Shown: piece by piece, positions 27,133 through 36,206 of the stretch
Numbering within the stretch: the stretch's first letter is position 1
Layout of the letters: the number at the start of each line of letters is the position of its first letter
DNA from: Blattabacterium cuenoti
GTDB lineage: Bacteria; Bacteroidota; Bacteroidia; Flavobacteriales; Blattabacteriaceae
DNA: 64,000 nt
Reading direction: 5' to 3'
Assembly: GCF_014251275.1 (NCBI RefSeq)
Contig: NZ_CP059183.1
Span: 186,001-250,000 of the forward strand
Notes under the pieces: model-generated
Database searches by the model: none
Told to the model about the DNA's origin: nothing
Seen by the model: only the letters and a program-made list of their open reading frames with translations
Program-made: the position numbers and the translations under genes

Positions 27133-28124
27133 ATATTTAATAATTTTTTTAATATATTTTTAGCTTTTCCACTTTTTAAAGAATATTTTGCTTTATTATA
27201 ATTATTTTCAAAATTATCTTTATTTAACAAATTAAGAGCAAATGTAGCATTCATGATAACTACTTCGTTTTGAAATGGTGATCCTTTTCCAGATAAAATA
27301 TTAATAAATGTTTGTGTATTATCCTTTACATTTTTTCCTCCTCTTAATTCATAAGGATTTACATTAATTTTATTATAGTTTGTTAATTGTTTTACAAAAT
27401 AATATTTTTCTCCTGTGGAAGTATAACATTTTATATCACCAGTAAGTGTTATTTCATCATAACCATCTAAACTATAGATTATAGCATAATTGTTTTTTAT
27501 ATTTTGATATATGTAATAATATATTCTAGCTAATTCTAGACTGTTTACTCCTAATAATTGATTTTTCGGATAGCCAGGATTTAATAATGGCCCAAGTATA
27601 TTAAAAATGGTTTTAAATCCTAATTCTTGTCTAATTTTAGATATTTTTTGTAATATAGGATGAAATATAGGTGCATGTAAATAACAAATTCCTGTTTTTT
27701 CCAATTGAAATTTTAAATCATCTTCTTTGTTTGTAAAATTGTATCCTAATTCTTTTAATATATTTGAAGCTCCAGTAGTAGAAGAATAACTAAAACTTCC
27801 ATGTTTTATTATTTTTTCTCCAGTTCCTGCTACAATGAAACAAGCTAACGTAGAAATATTAAAAGTATTTTTGTAATCTCCACCTGTTCCTACAATATCT
27901 ATTGCATTAAACTCATTAAGCTCAACTTTTATAGATAGATCCATTATTGCTTCTCTAAATCCTGTAATTTCTTCTACAGTTGGATACCTCATATTAAATA
28001 TAGTAATAACAGCGACCATTTGAGTATGGTTAATTTTACCTTCTGATAATTTTATTATTATATTTTTTGCTTCATGTTTAGTTAAAGTTTTTTCTAAAAA
28101 AAGATTATTAAGTATTTTTTTCAT
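27129..28124 (-). CDS. trpD: Anthranilate phosphoribosyltransferase
   Basis: The 331-residue enzyme joins anthranilate to PRPP. It shows DIVGTGGDYKNTFNIST (PRPP-binding glycine loop), KHGSFSYSSTTGASNILKELG and LHAPIFHP. The middle has RQELGFKTIFNILGPLLNPG, and YSLDGYDEITLTGD lies toward the end. It lies 16 bp after trpG and overlaps trpC by 4 bp. TrpD and TrpG are separate proteins. Confidence 0.97.
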   Translation of the reverse strand: MKKILNNLFLEKTLTKHEAKNIIIKLSEGKINHTQMVAVITIFNMRYPTVEEITGFREAIMDLSIKVELNEFNAIDIVGTGGDYKNTFNISTLACFIVAGTGEKIIKHGSFSYSSTTGASNILKELGYNFTNKEDDLKFQLEKTGICYLHAPIFHPILQKISKIRQELGFKTIFNILGPLLNPGYPKNQLLGVNSLELARIYYYIYQNIKNNYAIIYSLDGYDEITLTGDIKCYTSTGEKYYFVKQLTNYNKINVNPYELRGGKNVKDNTQTFINILSGKGSPFQNEVVIMNATFALNLLNKDNFENNYNKAKYSLKSGKAKNILKKLLNI

Positions 28125-28140
28125 AAATATTTTTAATGTA

Positions 28141-28716
28141 TTAGTTCTTTAGCCAATTTTCTATTATTTTTTCTCCAAATGGAGTTAAAATAGATTCTGG
28201 ATGAAATTGTACTCCACATACATCGTAATGTTTATGACGTAATGCCATTATTTCTCCTTTATTTCCAATAGCTGTTATTTTTAATAAATTTTTAGGAAAA
28301 TTATCTGGAGAAATAATCCAAGAATGATAACGCCCCACTTCTATTTTTTTAGGTAATTTTTGAAAAAGTATTTCTTTAGGATCTATAATGTTTATTATAC
28401 TAGATATTCCATGATATACCTTTTTTGTATTAACCAATTTGGCCCCAAACACTTCTCCAATAGCTTGTACCCCTAAACATACCCCAAAAATACTTTTAGT
28501 TGCTGCAAAAGTTTTTACTAAAGGTTTCAAAATATTTGCTTCATCAGGTATTCCAGGTCCTGGAGATAAAATAATTTTATTATATTTATTTATCTCAGAT
28601 AGTTTAATTTCATTATTTCTATAAACCTTTATAAAATTTTTTGTAAGTTTTTTTACAAAATAAACAAGATTATAAGTAAAAGAATCATAATTATCTAATA
28701 TTAATATTTTATTCAT
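28141..28716 (-). CDS. trpG: Anthranilate synthase, glutamine amidotransferase subunit
   Basis: The 191-residue class I amidotransferase supplies ammonia to TrpE. The nucleophile Cys is in FGVCLGVQAIGE, and VQFHPES carries the His and Glu. ILSPGPGIPDEA and YHSWII are further family motifs. The position after CLG is Val where many relatives have His. It overlaps trpE by 1 bp. It could also serve PabB if one exists, as in other bacteria with a shared subunit. Confidence 0.95.
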   Translation of the reverse strand: MNKILILDNYDSFTYNLVYFVKKLTKNFIKVYRNNEIKLSEINKYNKIILSPGPGIPDEANILKPLVKTFAATKSIFGVCLGVQAIGEVFGAKLVNTKKVYHGISSIINIIDPKEILFQKLPKKIEVGRYHSWIISPDNFPKNLLKITAIGNKGEIMALRHKHYDVCGVQFHPESILTPFGEKIIENWLKN

Positions 28717-30137
28717 TATATATTTTTAGCTAATTTTATTGCCTTAAATAATGCTAGTAGTTTGTTATTTACTTCTTCTAATTCATTTTTTTCTTTAGAA
28801 CTATAAACAATACCAGCTCCAGCTTGAAAAAAAAGAGTGTTGTTTTTACTCAAAAAAGAACGTATAATTATTGCCATGTTAATATTAGAATTGTTTAATC
28901 CAAAAAATCCAATAGCTCCACCATAAACTCCTCTATTTTGATTTTCTATTTTATCTATTAATTCCATAGCTTTATATTTAGGTGCTCCTGATAGTGTTCC
29001 AGCAGGAAAAGTATCTGAAAATACTTTCAAAATAGAAATTTTATCTTCTAGTTTTCCAGATACTTTAGATACAATATGTAACACATGAGAAAAAACTTGT
29101 ATTTCTTTAAACTGTTCTATTTTTATGTTATATGAATTTTTGCTTAAATCATTTCTTGCTAAATCAATTAACATAATATGTTCAGAATTTTCTTTAGGAT
29201 CATTCAAAAGATTTATAGACAATTTTTTATATTCATTACAATTATTTCTTTTATTTATTGTATTTTTTATTGTCCCAGCTATTGGACTTATATAAGCTAC
29301 ATTATTATGAATGATAATTTGCGATTCAGGTGAAGATCCAAATAGTTTATAATTTCCATAATCAAAATAAAATAAATACGGTGATGGATTTATTATTCGT
29401 AAAGCCCTGTATACATTAAATTCGTCCCCTTCAAATTCTTGTTTAAATTGTCTTGATAACACTATTTGAAATACATCTCCTCTTAAACAATATTTTATTC
29501 CTTTAGCCACCATTTCTTTATATTCAATATCTGAAACGTTAGAAGAATAATCACCTACAGTCTTAAATTGATATAACGAAAAATTTTTCTTTTTTATTAT
29601 TTTTATTAATTGATTAACATAGGTTATTTTTTCAGTATTGTAAAATTGATGTTCTATAATGTTTAATTTATTACAAAAATGATAAAATATTATTATGTTT
29701 TTATAAAATCCTAATCGTATTTTTGGAATATTATATACATTTTCAATTTTTACATTAAATTTTATATTTTCAAAATAGGGAATACTGTCATAGGATATAT
29801 ATCCATATAAACCAGAATAACATATAGAATTATTTTCATCTTTAAACTTTACTAAGAAATCTTCTATAAATTTTATAGTATCTAGTTTTTTTTTTATACT
29901 AATGTGTTTATATACATTATTTGGATAATATATTTTTAAAATTTTTTTGTATAAAACTAATTCAGAAATTGGATTAATGCAAAAAATAGAAAAATTTTCT
30001 TTTAAAGATTTAGAATTGTAAAATTCTAATAATAATGTATTTGGATATACATCTCTAAGTTTTAAATATAATTCTATAGTTGTAATACTATCATCTAAAA
30101 TTTTTTTCTGAGTAGTTTTAAAATTAAATTTAAACAT
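28716..30137 (-). CDS. trpE: Anthranilate synthase component I
   Basis: The 473-residue enzyme makes anthranilate from chorismate, the committed step. The chorismate-binding core is intact: VFQIVLSRQF, NPSPYLFYFDYG, LFGSSPES, PIAGTI, EHIMLIDLARND, TFPAGTLSGAPK, and the QAGAGIV near the end. In the N-terminal tryptophan-binding region the family motif LLLES reads LLLEF, so F39 replaces the serine equivalent to E. coli Ser40. The S40F change is known to abolish feedback inhibition, so this enzyme may be insensitive to tryptophan. It heads the operon, with a hairpin and a promoter-like element upstream. Confidence 0.97.
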   Translation of the reverse strand: MFKFNFKTTQKKILDDSITTIELYLKLRDVYPNTLLLEFYNSKSLKENFSIFCINPISELVLYKKILKIYYPNNVYKHISIKKKLDTIKFIEDFLVKFKDENNSICYSGLYGYISYDSIPYFENIKFNVKIENVYNIPKIRLGFYKNIIIFYHFCNKLNIIEHQFYNTEKITYVNQLIKIIKKKNFSLYQFKTVGDYSSNVSDIEYKEMVAKGIKYCLRGDVFQIVLSRQFKQEFEGDEFNVYRALRIINPSPYLFYFDYGNYKLFGSSPESQIIIHNNVAYISPIAGTIKNTINKRNNCNEYKKLSINLLNDPKENSEHIMLIDLARNDLSKNSYNIKIEQFKEIQVFSHVLHIVSKVSGKLEDKISILKVFSDTFPAGTLSGAPKYKAMELIDKIENQNRGVYGGAIGFFGLNNSNINMAIIIRSFLSKNNTLFFQAGAGIVYSSKEKNELEEVNNKLLALFKAIKLAKNI

Positions 30138-30184
30138 GATTTATTCTATACTTTATAAGAACTATAATAACTAAATAATAACTA

Positions 30185-30234
30185 AAAAAAAGGCTTAATT
30201 ATGTACTATATGTACTAATAATGAGCCTTTTTTT
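30185..30234 (-). terminator. Hairpin with U-tracts in the trp leader
   Basis: Arms 30185-30195 (A-run then GGCT) and 30224-30234 (AGCC then T-run) form a perfect 11-bp stem with a 28-nt loop. It would end in a U-run in either direction. No plus-strand gene lies upstream, so it most likely acts in the trpE leader, about 48 nt before the start codon, as an attenuator or pause site. No leader peptide with Trp codons was found. Confidence 0.6.
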
Positions 30235-30266
30235 AATGTTGCTTTATAAGTTTATATGTAATATTG

Positions 30267-30274
30267 CAAATATA
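30267..30274 (-). promoter_or_regulatory. Candidate trp operon -7 element (TATATTTG)
   Basis: The minus strand reads TATATTTG about 130 bp upstream of trpE, placing the hairpin at 30185-30234 in the transcribed leader. It is the same octamer as upstream of hisG. No clear -33 box. Confidence 0.45.
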
Positions 30275-30636
30275 AAAAAAATTATATTTAAATTATGATT
30301 ATTTTTCAATCTAAATTGAAAAAAACAATTAAAAATATAATAAATTTAATAAAAAAATAAATATAATATAATTACAACAAATATTGTATTGTATATTATA
30401 AAATATAATTTATACTAAATTAATTAGGAAATATATTTTATAATGTATTAATGTAATTTTATATTTATAATGAAATACATATGTTATTTTTTTTACTTTA
30501 TATATTATACTTTATATTTAATTCTTTTTCTAATTAACATTCACATTTACAATAAAATAATATATAAAACACAATAAAATATATAATAAAATATGTTAAA
30601 ATTTCCATAGAAAAAATGGAAAAATTTGGTATTACA

Positions 30637-30680
30637 ACTAGTATAAAACTAGTATAAAACTAGTATAAAATTAGTATAGA
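30637..30680. repeat. Four tandem copies of an 11-bp unit
   Basis: The unit ACTAGTATAAA occurs three times without change (30637-30669). A fourth, altered copy follows (ATTAGTATAGA, 30670-30680). It lies in the gene-free gap upstream of gcvH. The 11-bp period is close to one helical turn. No function can be assigned. Confidence 0.85.
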
Positions 30681-31087
30681 GTATATTGGAATCTTGTAGT
30701 GTAAATAGTAAATTATAAAAAATTACAAATAATCACTTTAGTATTAAATGTGGGAAAAATTGTAAAGTAAATATTTATTATAACTACGATGACAAATTAA
30801 AATAATGTTTTAGAAAATATAGTCCTGTGATATAGATAACAAAATAGATTATTATTTATATTTTCTTTTAAATTATCAATTATAATCAAGTAAAAAAAAA
30901 GTAAATAAACCATATTTTTTATATAGTAAAATTAATATAATTAAAAACTTTTTTTTATTAATTAAAAATAAATTAAATATAATAATTAATAAAATTACTT
31001 TTAATTTTTTAAATATTTAATAAAGTAAAAGTATAAATATAGATATAAATATGAAAGTAATATATAAAGAAAGAAAATATTTTTTTT

Positions 31088-31507
31088 ATGAATAAAAAGG
31101 ATTTAAAATACAGTAAAAATCATGAATGGGTAGGAATAATTAATTATGATAATTCATATATAGACAATAATAATAAAAATAAATATCATGCATTTATAGG
31201 TATTACATATTTCGCCCAGAAGGAATTAGGAGATATTGTTTATTTAGATATTGATAATTCTATTTTGAAAAAGGAGATAAAAGAAAAAGAAGTTTTTGGA
31301 ACTATAGAGGCAGTAAAAACTGTTTCAGATTTATTTATGCCTGTTTCAGGAATAATTTTAGAAATTAACGATAAATTAATATCTAATCCAGAATTGATAA
31401 ATAAAAATTCTTATGAAGAATGGATGATAAAAATAATAATATTAGATATAAGTACATATGATAAACTTATGTCATTTAAAGAATATGAAAAATATATAAG
31501 TATATAA
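31088..31507 (+). CDS. gcvH: Glycine cleavage system H protein
   Basis: The 139-residue lipoyl carrier shuttles the aminomethyl group among the glycine cleavage enzymes. The lipoylated lysine is K77 in the segment FGTIEAVKTVSDL. The N-terminal YSKNHEWV and HAFIGITYFAQKELGDIVYLD match the family, as does the C-terminal EEWMIKI. It contributes one-carbon units to the FolD/MetF network and may also take part in lipoate handling. It precedes ccoI by 61 bp. Confidence 0.95.
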   Translation: MNKKDLKYSKNHEWVGIINYDNSYIDNNNKNKYHAFIGITYFAQKELGDIVYLDIDNSILKKEIKEKEVFGTIEAVKTVSDLFMPVSGIILEINDKLISNPELINKNSYEEWMIKIIILDISTYDKLMSFKEYEKYISI

Positions 31508-31568
31508 TTACTACATTTATTATATTAAATTAGGTTAATTATATTGTTACATAAATTATTATTTTAAT

Positions 31569-33791
31569 ATGAATAAAAATGACTTGTATAAATTTCTTGA
31601 TAATGAAAAAGTTTCAAATAAAATAATTGATTTTCATTATAAATATATTACAAAAGTTCATTTTTTAATTCCATCTATTAGATGTTATTCCTGCATTTAT
31701 ATATTGGAAAATTTATCTATAAAAAATAATAATATTTTTGAATCTGTTGTAGATTTTACAAATAAAAAAATTTGGATAACATTTAATAATACCAAATTAA
31801 AATTAAGTGAAATAGCAAAATTACTAGATTATATTGGATATCCTCCCTCTGTTAATTTTGAAATAATAAATGAAAATAAAAACAAAAAATTATCTTTTGA
31901 TAAAAAATTGATAGGAAAACTTGCGATATCATTTTTTTGTTTTGGGAATATAATGCTTTTATCTATTCCAGAATATATTGGATCTTGTGAAGATATTTGG
32001 TATTTTAATCATCGTAATTTTTTTAGATATTTAATGTTATTAATTTCATTGCCAATAGTATTTTTACTTTTTTTAGATCATATAAAATATGTAATATTAG
32101 GATTAAAAAAATCAGTTATTAATATAGATATTCCAATTTTTATTGGAATAACAGTTTTATTTTTATGGAGTGTTTATGAAATATTTTCTGATTTAGGTCC
32201 TGGATATTTAGATAGTATTTCTAGTTATTCTTTATTTTTATCAATTAGTAAATTATTTAAAGATCATACTAGTGATGTTATTTTTTATAGAAAATATAAA
32301 TCTTTTTATCCTATTTTAATAACAAAAATTAAAAATGGAAAAGAGAAAAAAGTACTACTTTCATCTTTAAAAGAAAAAGATATTATATTAATTAAAAACC
32401 AAGAAATTATTCCTGCTGATTCTATTTTAATAAAAGGTAAGGCTATATTAGATAATAGTTTTATTACAGGAGAATCTTATTTAGTTAATAAAAAAATAGG
32501 AGATAAAATTTATGCAGGATCTAAACAAAAAGGAGAAATAATTTATTTAAAAGTTTTGAAAAACGTAGATCATAGTTATTTGAGTGTTCTATGGAATAAT
32601 AACAAAAAAAAAAATAAAAACAAAGACTTTTATTTAAATTCGATATCTACTAATTTAAGTAAATATTTTACTCCTACTGTATTATTAATTTCACTACTAA
32701 CAGGAATGTATTGGTATTTAATAAATAATAATGTAAAGGAAACATTTCATACAATGTTTTCAGTATTAATTATTACTTGTCCTTGTGCTCTAGTACTTTC
32801 GTGTCCATTAATATTAGGAAATTTTATGATTTTGTTTTCTAAAAAAGGATTTTATATTAAAGATATTTTTACTATGGAAAAAATTTCAAAAATAAAAACT
32901 TTAGTTTTTGATAAAACTGGAACATTAACAGATCCTAAAAAGTCTTATATAAAATTTGTAGGATCATTAAAGTACAATGAAAAAAAAATGATTGCTTCTT
33001 TACTTCGACATTCTAATCATCCACTAAGCAAAAAAATATTATCCAAGTTATCAATTAATAATTTTTATTCTATAAAACATTTTAAAGAAATAGTAGGAAA
33101 AGGTTTAACATGTAAAATAAATGGAGTTTCAGTAAAAATTGGATCATCAAAATACTTAAATGTTAATATTAAAAATGATAATAAAAAAACTAAAGTAGCT
33201 GTTACTATTAACAATAAATTATTAGGATATTTTTTCTTTAGAAATTTTTATAGAAATGGAATAGAAAAAATATTTTATAAATTAAGAAACTATAAAATAG
33301 TTATTTTATCTGGAGATAACAATAATTTGGAAAAAAAATACTTAAAGTCTATCTTACCAAATTCTGGTAAAATATTGTTTCATCAAAGTCCAGAAAATAA
33401 AATGTATTATATAAAAAAATTACAAAATAATGGAGAAAAAGTAATGATGTTTGGAGATGGAATTAATGATTGTGCTGCACTAAATCAAAGTGAAATTGGT
33501 GTAGCTGTTGCAGATAATATAACAAGTTTTTTCCCTAGTTGTGATGCTTTTATTAAATCTTCAGATTTATATAAAATTTGCTTATTTTTGAAAATATCAA
33601 AAATATCTGTGAAATTAATTGTTATTAATTTTATGATTAGTTTATTATATAATGTATTTGGAATTATATTTGCTGTTACAGGAACATTAAAGCCTATAGT
33701 TGCTTCTATATTAATGCCATTAAGTTCTCTTTCAGTTATTATATTTTCTATTATTTCTACTAGTTTAGTAACAAAAAAATTAATTTTTTAA
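31569..33791 (+). CDS. ccoI: Copper-translocating P-type ATPase of the cbb3 cluster
   Basis: The 740-residue P1B ATPase exports copper across the inner membrane and in this context supplies CuB for the cbb3 oxidase. It has an N-terminal heavy-metal domain with CxxC at C39/C42, an extra Cys-poor linker and eight predicted membrane segments. TGES lies in the actuator domain, CPC is at 404-406, and the phosphorylated Asp448 is in DKTGTLT. The HP dipeptide is in RHSNHPLSK, and GDGINDCAAL closes the nucleotide domain. ccoS and ccoNO follow at once, which fixes the role as CcoI rather than a general CopA. Confidence 0.93.
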   Translation: MNKNDLYKFLDNEKVSNKIIDFHYKYITKVHFLIPSIRCYSCIYILENLSIKNNNIFESVVDFTNKKIWITFNNTKLKLSEIAKLLDYIGYPPSVNFEIINENKNKKLSFDKKLIGKLAISFFCFGNIMLLSIPEYIGSCEDIWYFNHRNFFRYLMLLISLPIVFLLFLDHIKYVILGLKKSVINIDIPIFIGITVLFLWSVYEIFSDLGPGYLDSISSYSLFLSISKLFKDHTSDVIFYRKYKSFYPILITKIKNGKEKKVLLSSLKEKDIILIKNQEIIPADSILIKGKAILDNSFITGESYLVNKKIGDKIYAGSKQKGEIIYLKVLKNVDHSYLSVLWNNNKKKNKNKDFYLNSISTNLSKYFTPTVLLISLLTGMYWYLINNNVKETFHTMFSVLIITCPCALVLSCPLILGNFMILFSKKGFYIKDIFTMEKISKIKTLVFDKTGTLTDPKKSYIKFVGSLKYNEKKMIASLLRHSNHPLSKKILSKLSINNFYSIKHFKEIVGKGLTCKINGVSVKIGSSKYLNVNIKNDNKKTKVAVTINNKLLGYFFFRNFYRNGIEKIFYKLRNYKIVILSGDNNNLEKKYLKSILPNSGKILFHQSPENKMYYIKKLQNNGEKVMMFGDGINDCAALNQSEIGVAVADNITSFFPSCDAFIKSSDLYKICLFLKISKISVKLIVINFMISLLYNVFGIIFAVTGTLKPIVASILMPLSSLSVIIFSIISTSLVTKKLIF

Positions 33792-33795
33792 TTAT

Positions 33796-33933
33796 ATGGA
33801 TGTAATAATTATTATGATATTATCTAGTATCTCTTTGGGAGCGTTATTTCTTATATTATTTTTATTTTGTCTTTATTCTGGAGGGTTTGAAGATTATGAA
33901 TCTACTAAGATAAGGATTCTAATGGATAATTAA
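33796..33933 (+). CDS. ccoS: Cbb3-type oxidase assembly protein CcoS
   Basis: This 45-residue frame starts 4 bp after ccoI. One transmembrane helix (about residues 3-26) is followed by CLYSGGFEDYEST and RILMDN. This resembles the family pattern in which a helix ends in a short tail with SGQFDDLE and RIL motifs. CcoS is needed for cofactor insertion into the oxidase. Its size, motif and position between ccoI and ccoNO make the call good despite the short length. An inner ATG at codon 7 is possible but less likely. Confidence 0.88.
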   Translation: MDVIIIMILSSISLGALFLILFLFCLYSGGFEDYESTKIRILMDN

Positions 33934-33984
33934 ATAATAAATAATATTATTTAAATAATTGTTTATTTTTTTTATTTAATGAAT

Positions 33985-34006
33985 ATGGGAAAAAAATGGG
34001 AAAAAA
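33985..34006 (+). repeat. 11-bp tandem duplication at the ccoNO start
   Basis: ATGGGAAAAAA occurs twice in direct succession (33985-33995 and 33996-34006). Each copy contains an ATG. Only the second is in the ccoNO frame; the first opens a 15-codon frame ending at 34032, so ribosomes starting there would not make CcoN. Confidence 0.9.
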
Positions 34007-36203
34007 GATATATTGTTACAATAATAAAATAGTAAAAGCTTTTTTATATGCTACTCTATTTTGGGCACTTATTGGGTTTTTTGCTGGATTACTAATTGCA
34101 TTTTTATTATTCTGTCCTAAATTACCAGAATTTATTTTTGGTGAAAAACTAAAATATACTCAAGGAATTTTTGGATTTGGAAGATGGAGAATGTTACATA
34201 CAAATACCGCTATTTTTGCTTTTGTAGGAAATATCATATTTACTGGTTATTATTATGCTTTACAACGTTTACTGAGAACAAGAATTTTTAGTGATCTTCT
34301 TAGTTGGATTCATTTTTGGGGTTGGCAAATATTTATTGTTTCTACTTGGATTACATTTTTATTAGGAATTAATACAAGTAAAGAATATGCTGAACATGAA
34401 TGGCCTATAGATATTGTATTATTTTTAATTTGGATTGTTTATGGAATAAATATGATAGGTAGTATTTTAAAAAGAAGAATAAAACATTTATATGTTAGTA
34501 TTTGGTTTTTATTAGGAACATGGGTTGCGGTTGCAATGCTACATGTATTTAATAATCTTGAATTACCTATATCTCTTTTATCCTTCAAAAGTTATTCTAT
34601 ATATGCTGGAGTTCAAGATGCATTAATGCAATGGTGGTATGGGCATAATGCTGTAGCTTTTATTTTAACTACTCCTATACTAGGACTTATGTATTATTTT
34701 GTTCCAAAAGCATCAAATCAACCTATTTTTTCTTATAAATTATCTATTATTCATTTTTGGTCTTTAATATTTATATATATATGGGCTGGCCCTCATCATT
34801 TAATGTACACATCATTACCTAATTGGGCTCAAATGTTGGGGACTATTTTTTCCATAATGTTAATTGCTCCTTCTTGGGGTGGAATGTTAAATGGATTATT
34901 AACATTGAGAGGTGCATTTGAAAAAATGAAAAAAGATCCTGTATTAAAATTTTTTTTAGTTGGGATAACTTGTTATGGTATGGCAACATTCGAAGGACCT
35001 ATGTTGGCAACTAAAACATTAAATTCAATAGGTCACTTTACTGATTGGGTAATTGGACATGTACATTTAGGTACTTTAGGTTGGAATGGATTTATGGCTT
35101 TTGGTATTATCTATTGGATAGTACAAAAAATGTGGAATACGAAATTATATTCTGTATCATTAGCTAATTTTCATTTTTGGTTAGGTCTTATTGGAATTAT
35201 TCTTTACATTTTTCCAATGTATATTGGTGCAGTATTACAATCTATGATGTGGAAAAAATTTAACCCTGATGGAACTCTATATTATAAAAATTTCTTAGAT
35301 TCTGTTTTAGCTATTATTCCTTTTTACAAAATAAGATTTATAGGTGGATTTACTTATTTTATTGGATTTTTGCTAATGATATATAACATTTTTAAAACTA
35401 TTAAAAGTGGATATTTTATTAACAATGAAAAGTTCCAATATAATCTTTTTGATAAAGAAAAAAATAATAGTGAAAATATTAACAGCTGGCATAGTTGGTT
35501 AGAGAAAAAACCAATACAATTTACTATATTTTCTTTTATTGCTGTTGCAATTGGAGGATTCATAGAAATAGTCCCTACTATAATAATTAAATCTAATGTT
35601 CCTACTATACATAGTGTAAAACCTTATTCAGCTCTAGAATTAGAAGGAAGAGATCTCTTTGTAAGAGAAGGGTGTAATGGATGTCATAGTGCACAAGTCC
35701 GTCCATTTAGAGATGAAGTTGTTCGTTATGGTGAATATTCTAAAGCTGGTGAATTTGTATATGATCATCCTTTTTTATGGGGATCTAAACGTACAGGTCC
35801 TGATTTAGCACGAGAAGGAGGTAAAAATCCAAGTTCTTGGCATTATAATCATATGTTAAATCCTAGATCTACTTCTCCTGGGTCCATAATGCCTAGATAT
35901 CCATGGATAATTTACAATAAATTAAATAGATATAATACAGAAAAAAAGATAAAAGCTATGATTAAATTAGGTGTTCCATATACAATGGAATATATAAAAA
36001 ATATTAATAAAAATATGGATGAACAAGCAAAAAAAATAGTTCTTGAAATATATGAAGAATATCCAAATTTAAAAGAAGAGATAAAAAAACAAAAAATAAC
36101 AGAAAAAGAAAAATTTATTCCATTAGAAAAAAGAGAAATTATAGCATTGATTTCTTATTTACAACGTTTAGGTAAAGATATAAAATCTTTTAATAAAAAT
36201 TAG
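33996..36203 (+). CDS. ccoNO: Fused cbb3 cytochrome oxidase subunits CcoN and CcoO
   Basis: The 735-residue fusion joins the catalytic heme-copper subunit (about residues 1-500) to the monoheme cytochrome c subunit (about 530-735). Helix signatures of CcoN include WRMLHTNTAIFAF, WWYGHNAVAFILTTPILG, the WAGPHHLMY metal site, and HFTDWVIGHVHLGTLGWNG. The CcoO part has CNGCH at 560-564 and QVRPFRDEVVRYGEYSKAGE, GSKRTGPDLAREG and the SIMPRYP segment, which carries the axial Met. Fusion is usual in Bacteroidetes. The oxidase has high oxygen affinity. The start lies in an 11-bp duplication. Confidence 0.96.
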   Translation: MGKKIYCYNNKIVKAFLYATLFWALIGFFAGLLIAFLLFCPKLPEFIFGEKLKYTQGIFGFGRWRMLHTNTAIFAFVGNIIFTGYYYALQRLLRTRIFSDLLSWIHFWGWQIFIVSTWITFLLGINTSKEYAEHEWPIDIVLFLIWIVYGINMIGSILKRRIKHLYVSIWFLLGTWVAVAMLHVFNNLELPISLLSFKSYSIYAGVQDALMQWWYGHNAVAFILTTPILGLMYYFVPKASNQPIFSYKLSIIHFWSLIFIYIWAGPHHLMYTSLPNWAQMLGTIFSIMLIAPSWGGMLNGLLTLRGAFEKMKKDPVLKFFLVGITCYGMATFEGPMLATKTLNSIGHFTDWVIGHVHLGTLGWNGFMAFGIIYWIVQKMWNTKLYSVSLANFHFWLGLIGIILYIFPMYIGAVLQSMMWKKFNPDGTLYYKNFLDSVLAIIPFYKIRFIGGFTYFIGFLLMIYNIFKTIKSGYFINNEKFQYNLFDKEKNNSENINSWHSWLEKKPIQFTIFSFIAVAIGGFIEIVPTIIIKSNVPTIHSVKPYSALELEGRDLFVREGCNGCHSAQVRPFRDEVVRYGEYSKAGEFVYDHPFLWGSKRTGPDLAREGGKNPSSWHYNHMLNPRSTSPGSIMPRYPWIIYNKLNRYNTEKKIKAMIKLGVPYTMEYIKNINKNMDEQAKKIVLEIYEEYPNLKEEIKKQKITEKEKFIPLEKREIIALISYLQRLGKDIKSFNKN

Positions 36204-36206
36204 TTA

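Larger units (their letters stand above)
30138..31087. other. Gene-free gap of 950 bp between trpE and gcvH
   Basis: The first 140 bp hold the trp leader signals (hairpin 30185-30234 and candidate promoter 30267-30274). The remaining 800 bp or so contain no convincing coding frame, tRNA or structured RNA. A short 11-bp tandem repeat lies at 30637-30680. The sequence is extremely AT-rich and may be a degraded region. Confidence 0.6.

Noticed and set aside
30185-30280. Trp leader peptide
   Set aside because: No ATG frame with tryptophan codons between the candidate promoter and trpE.
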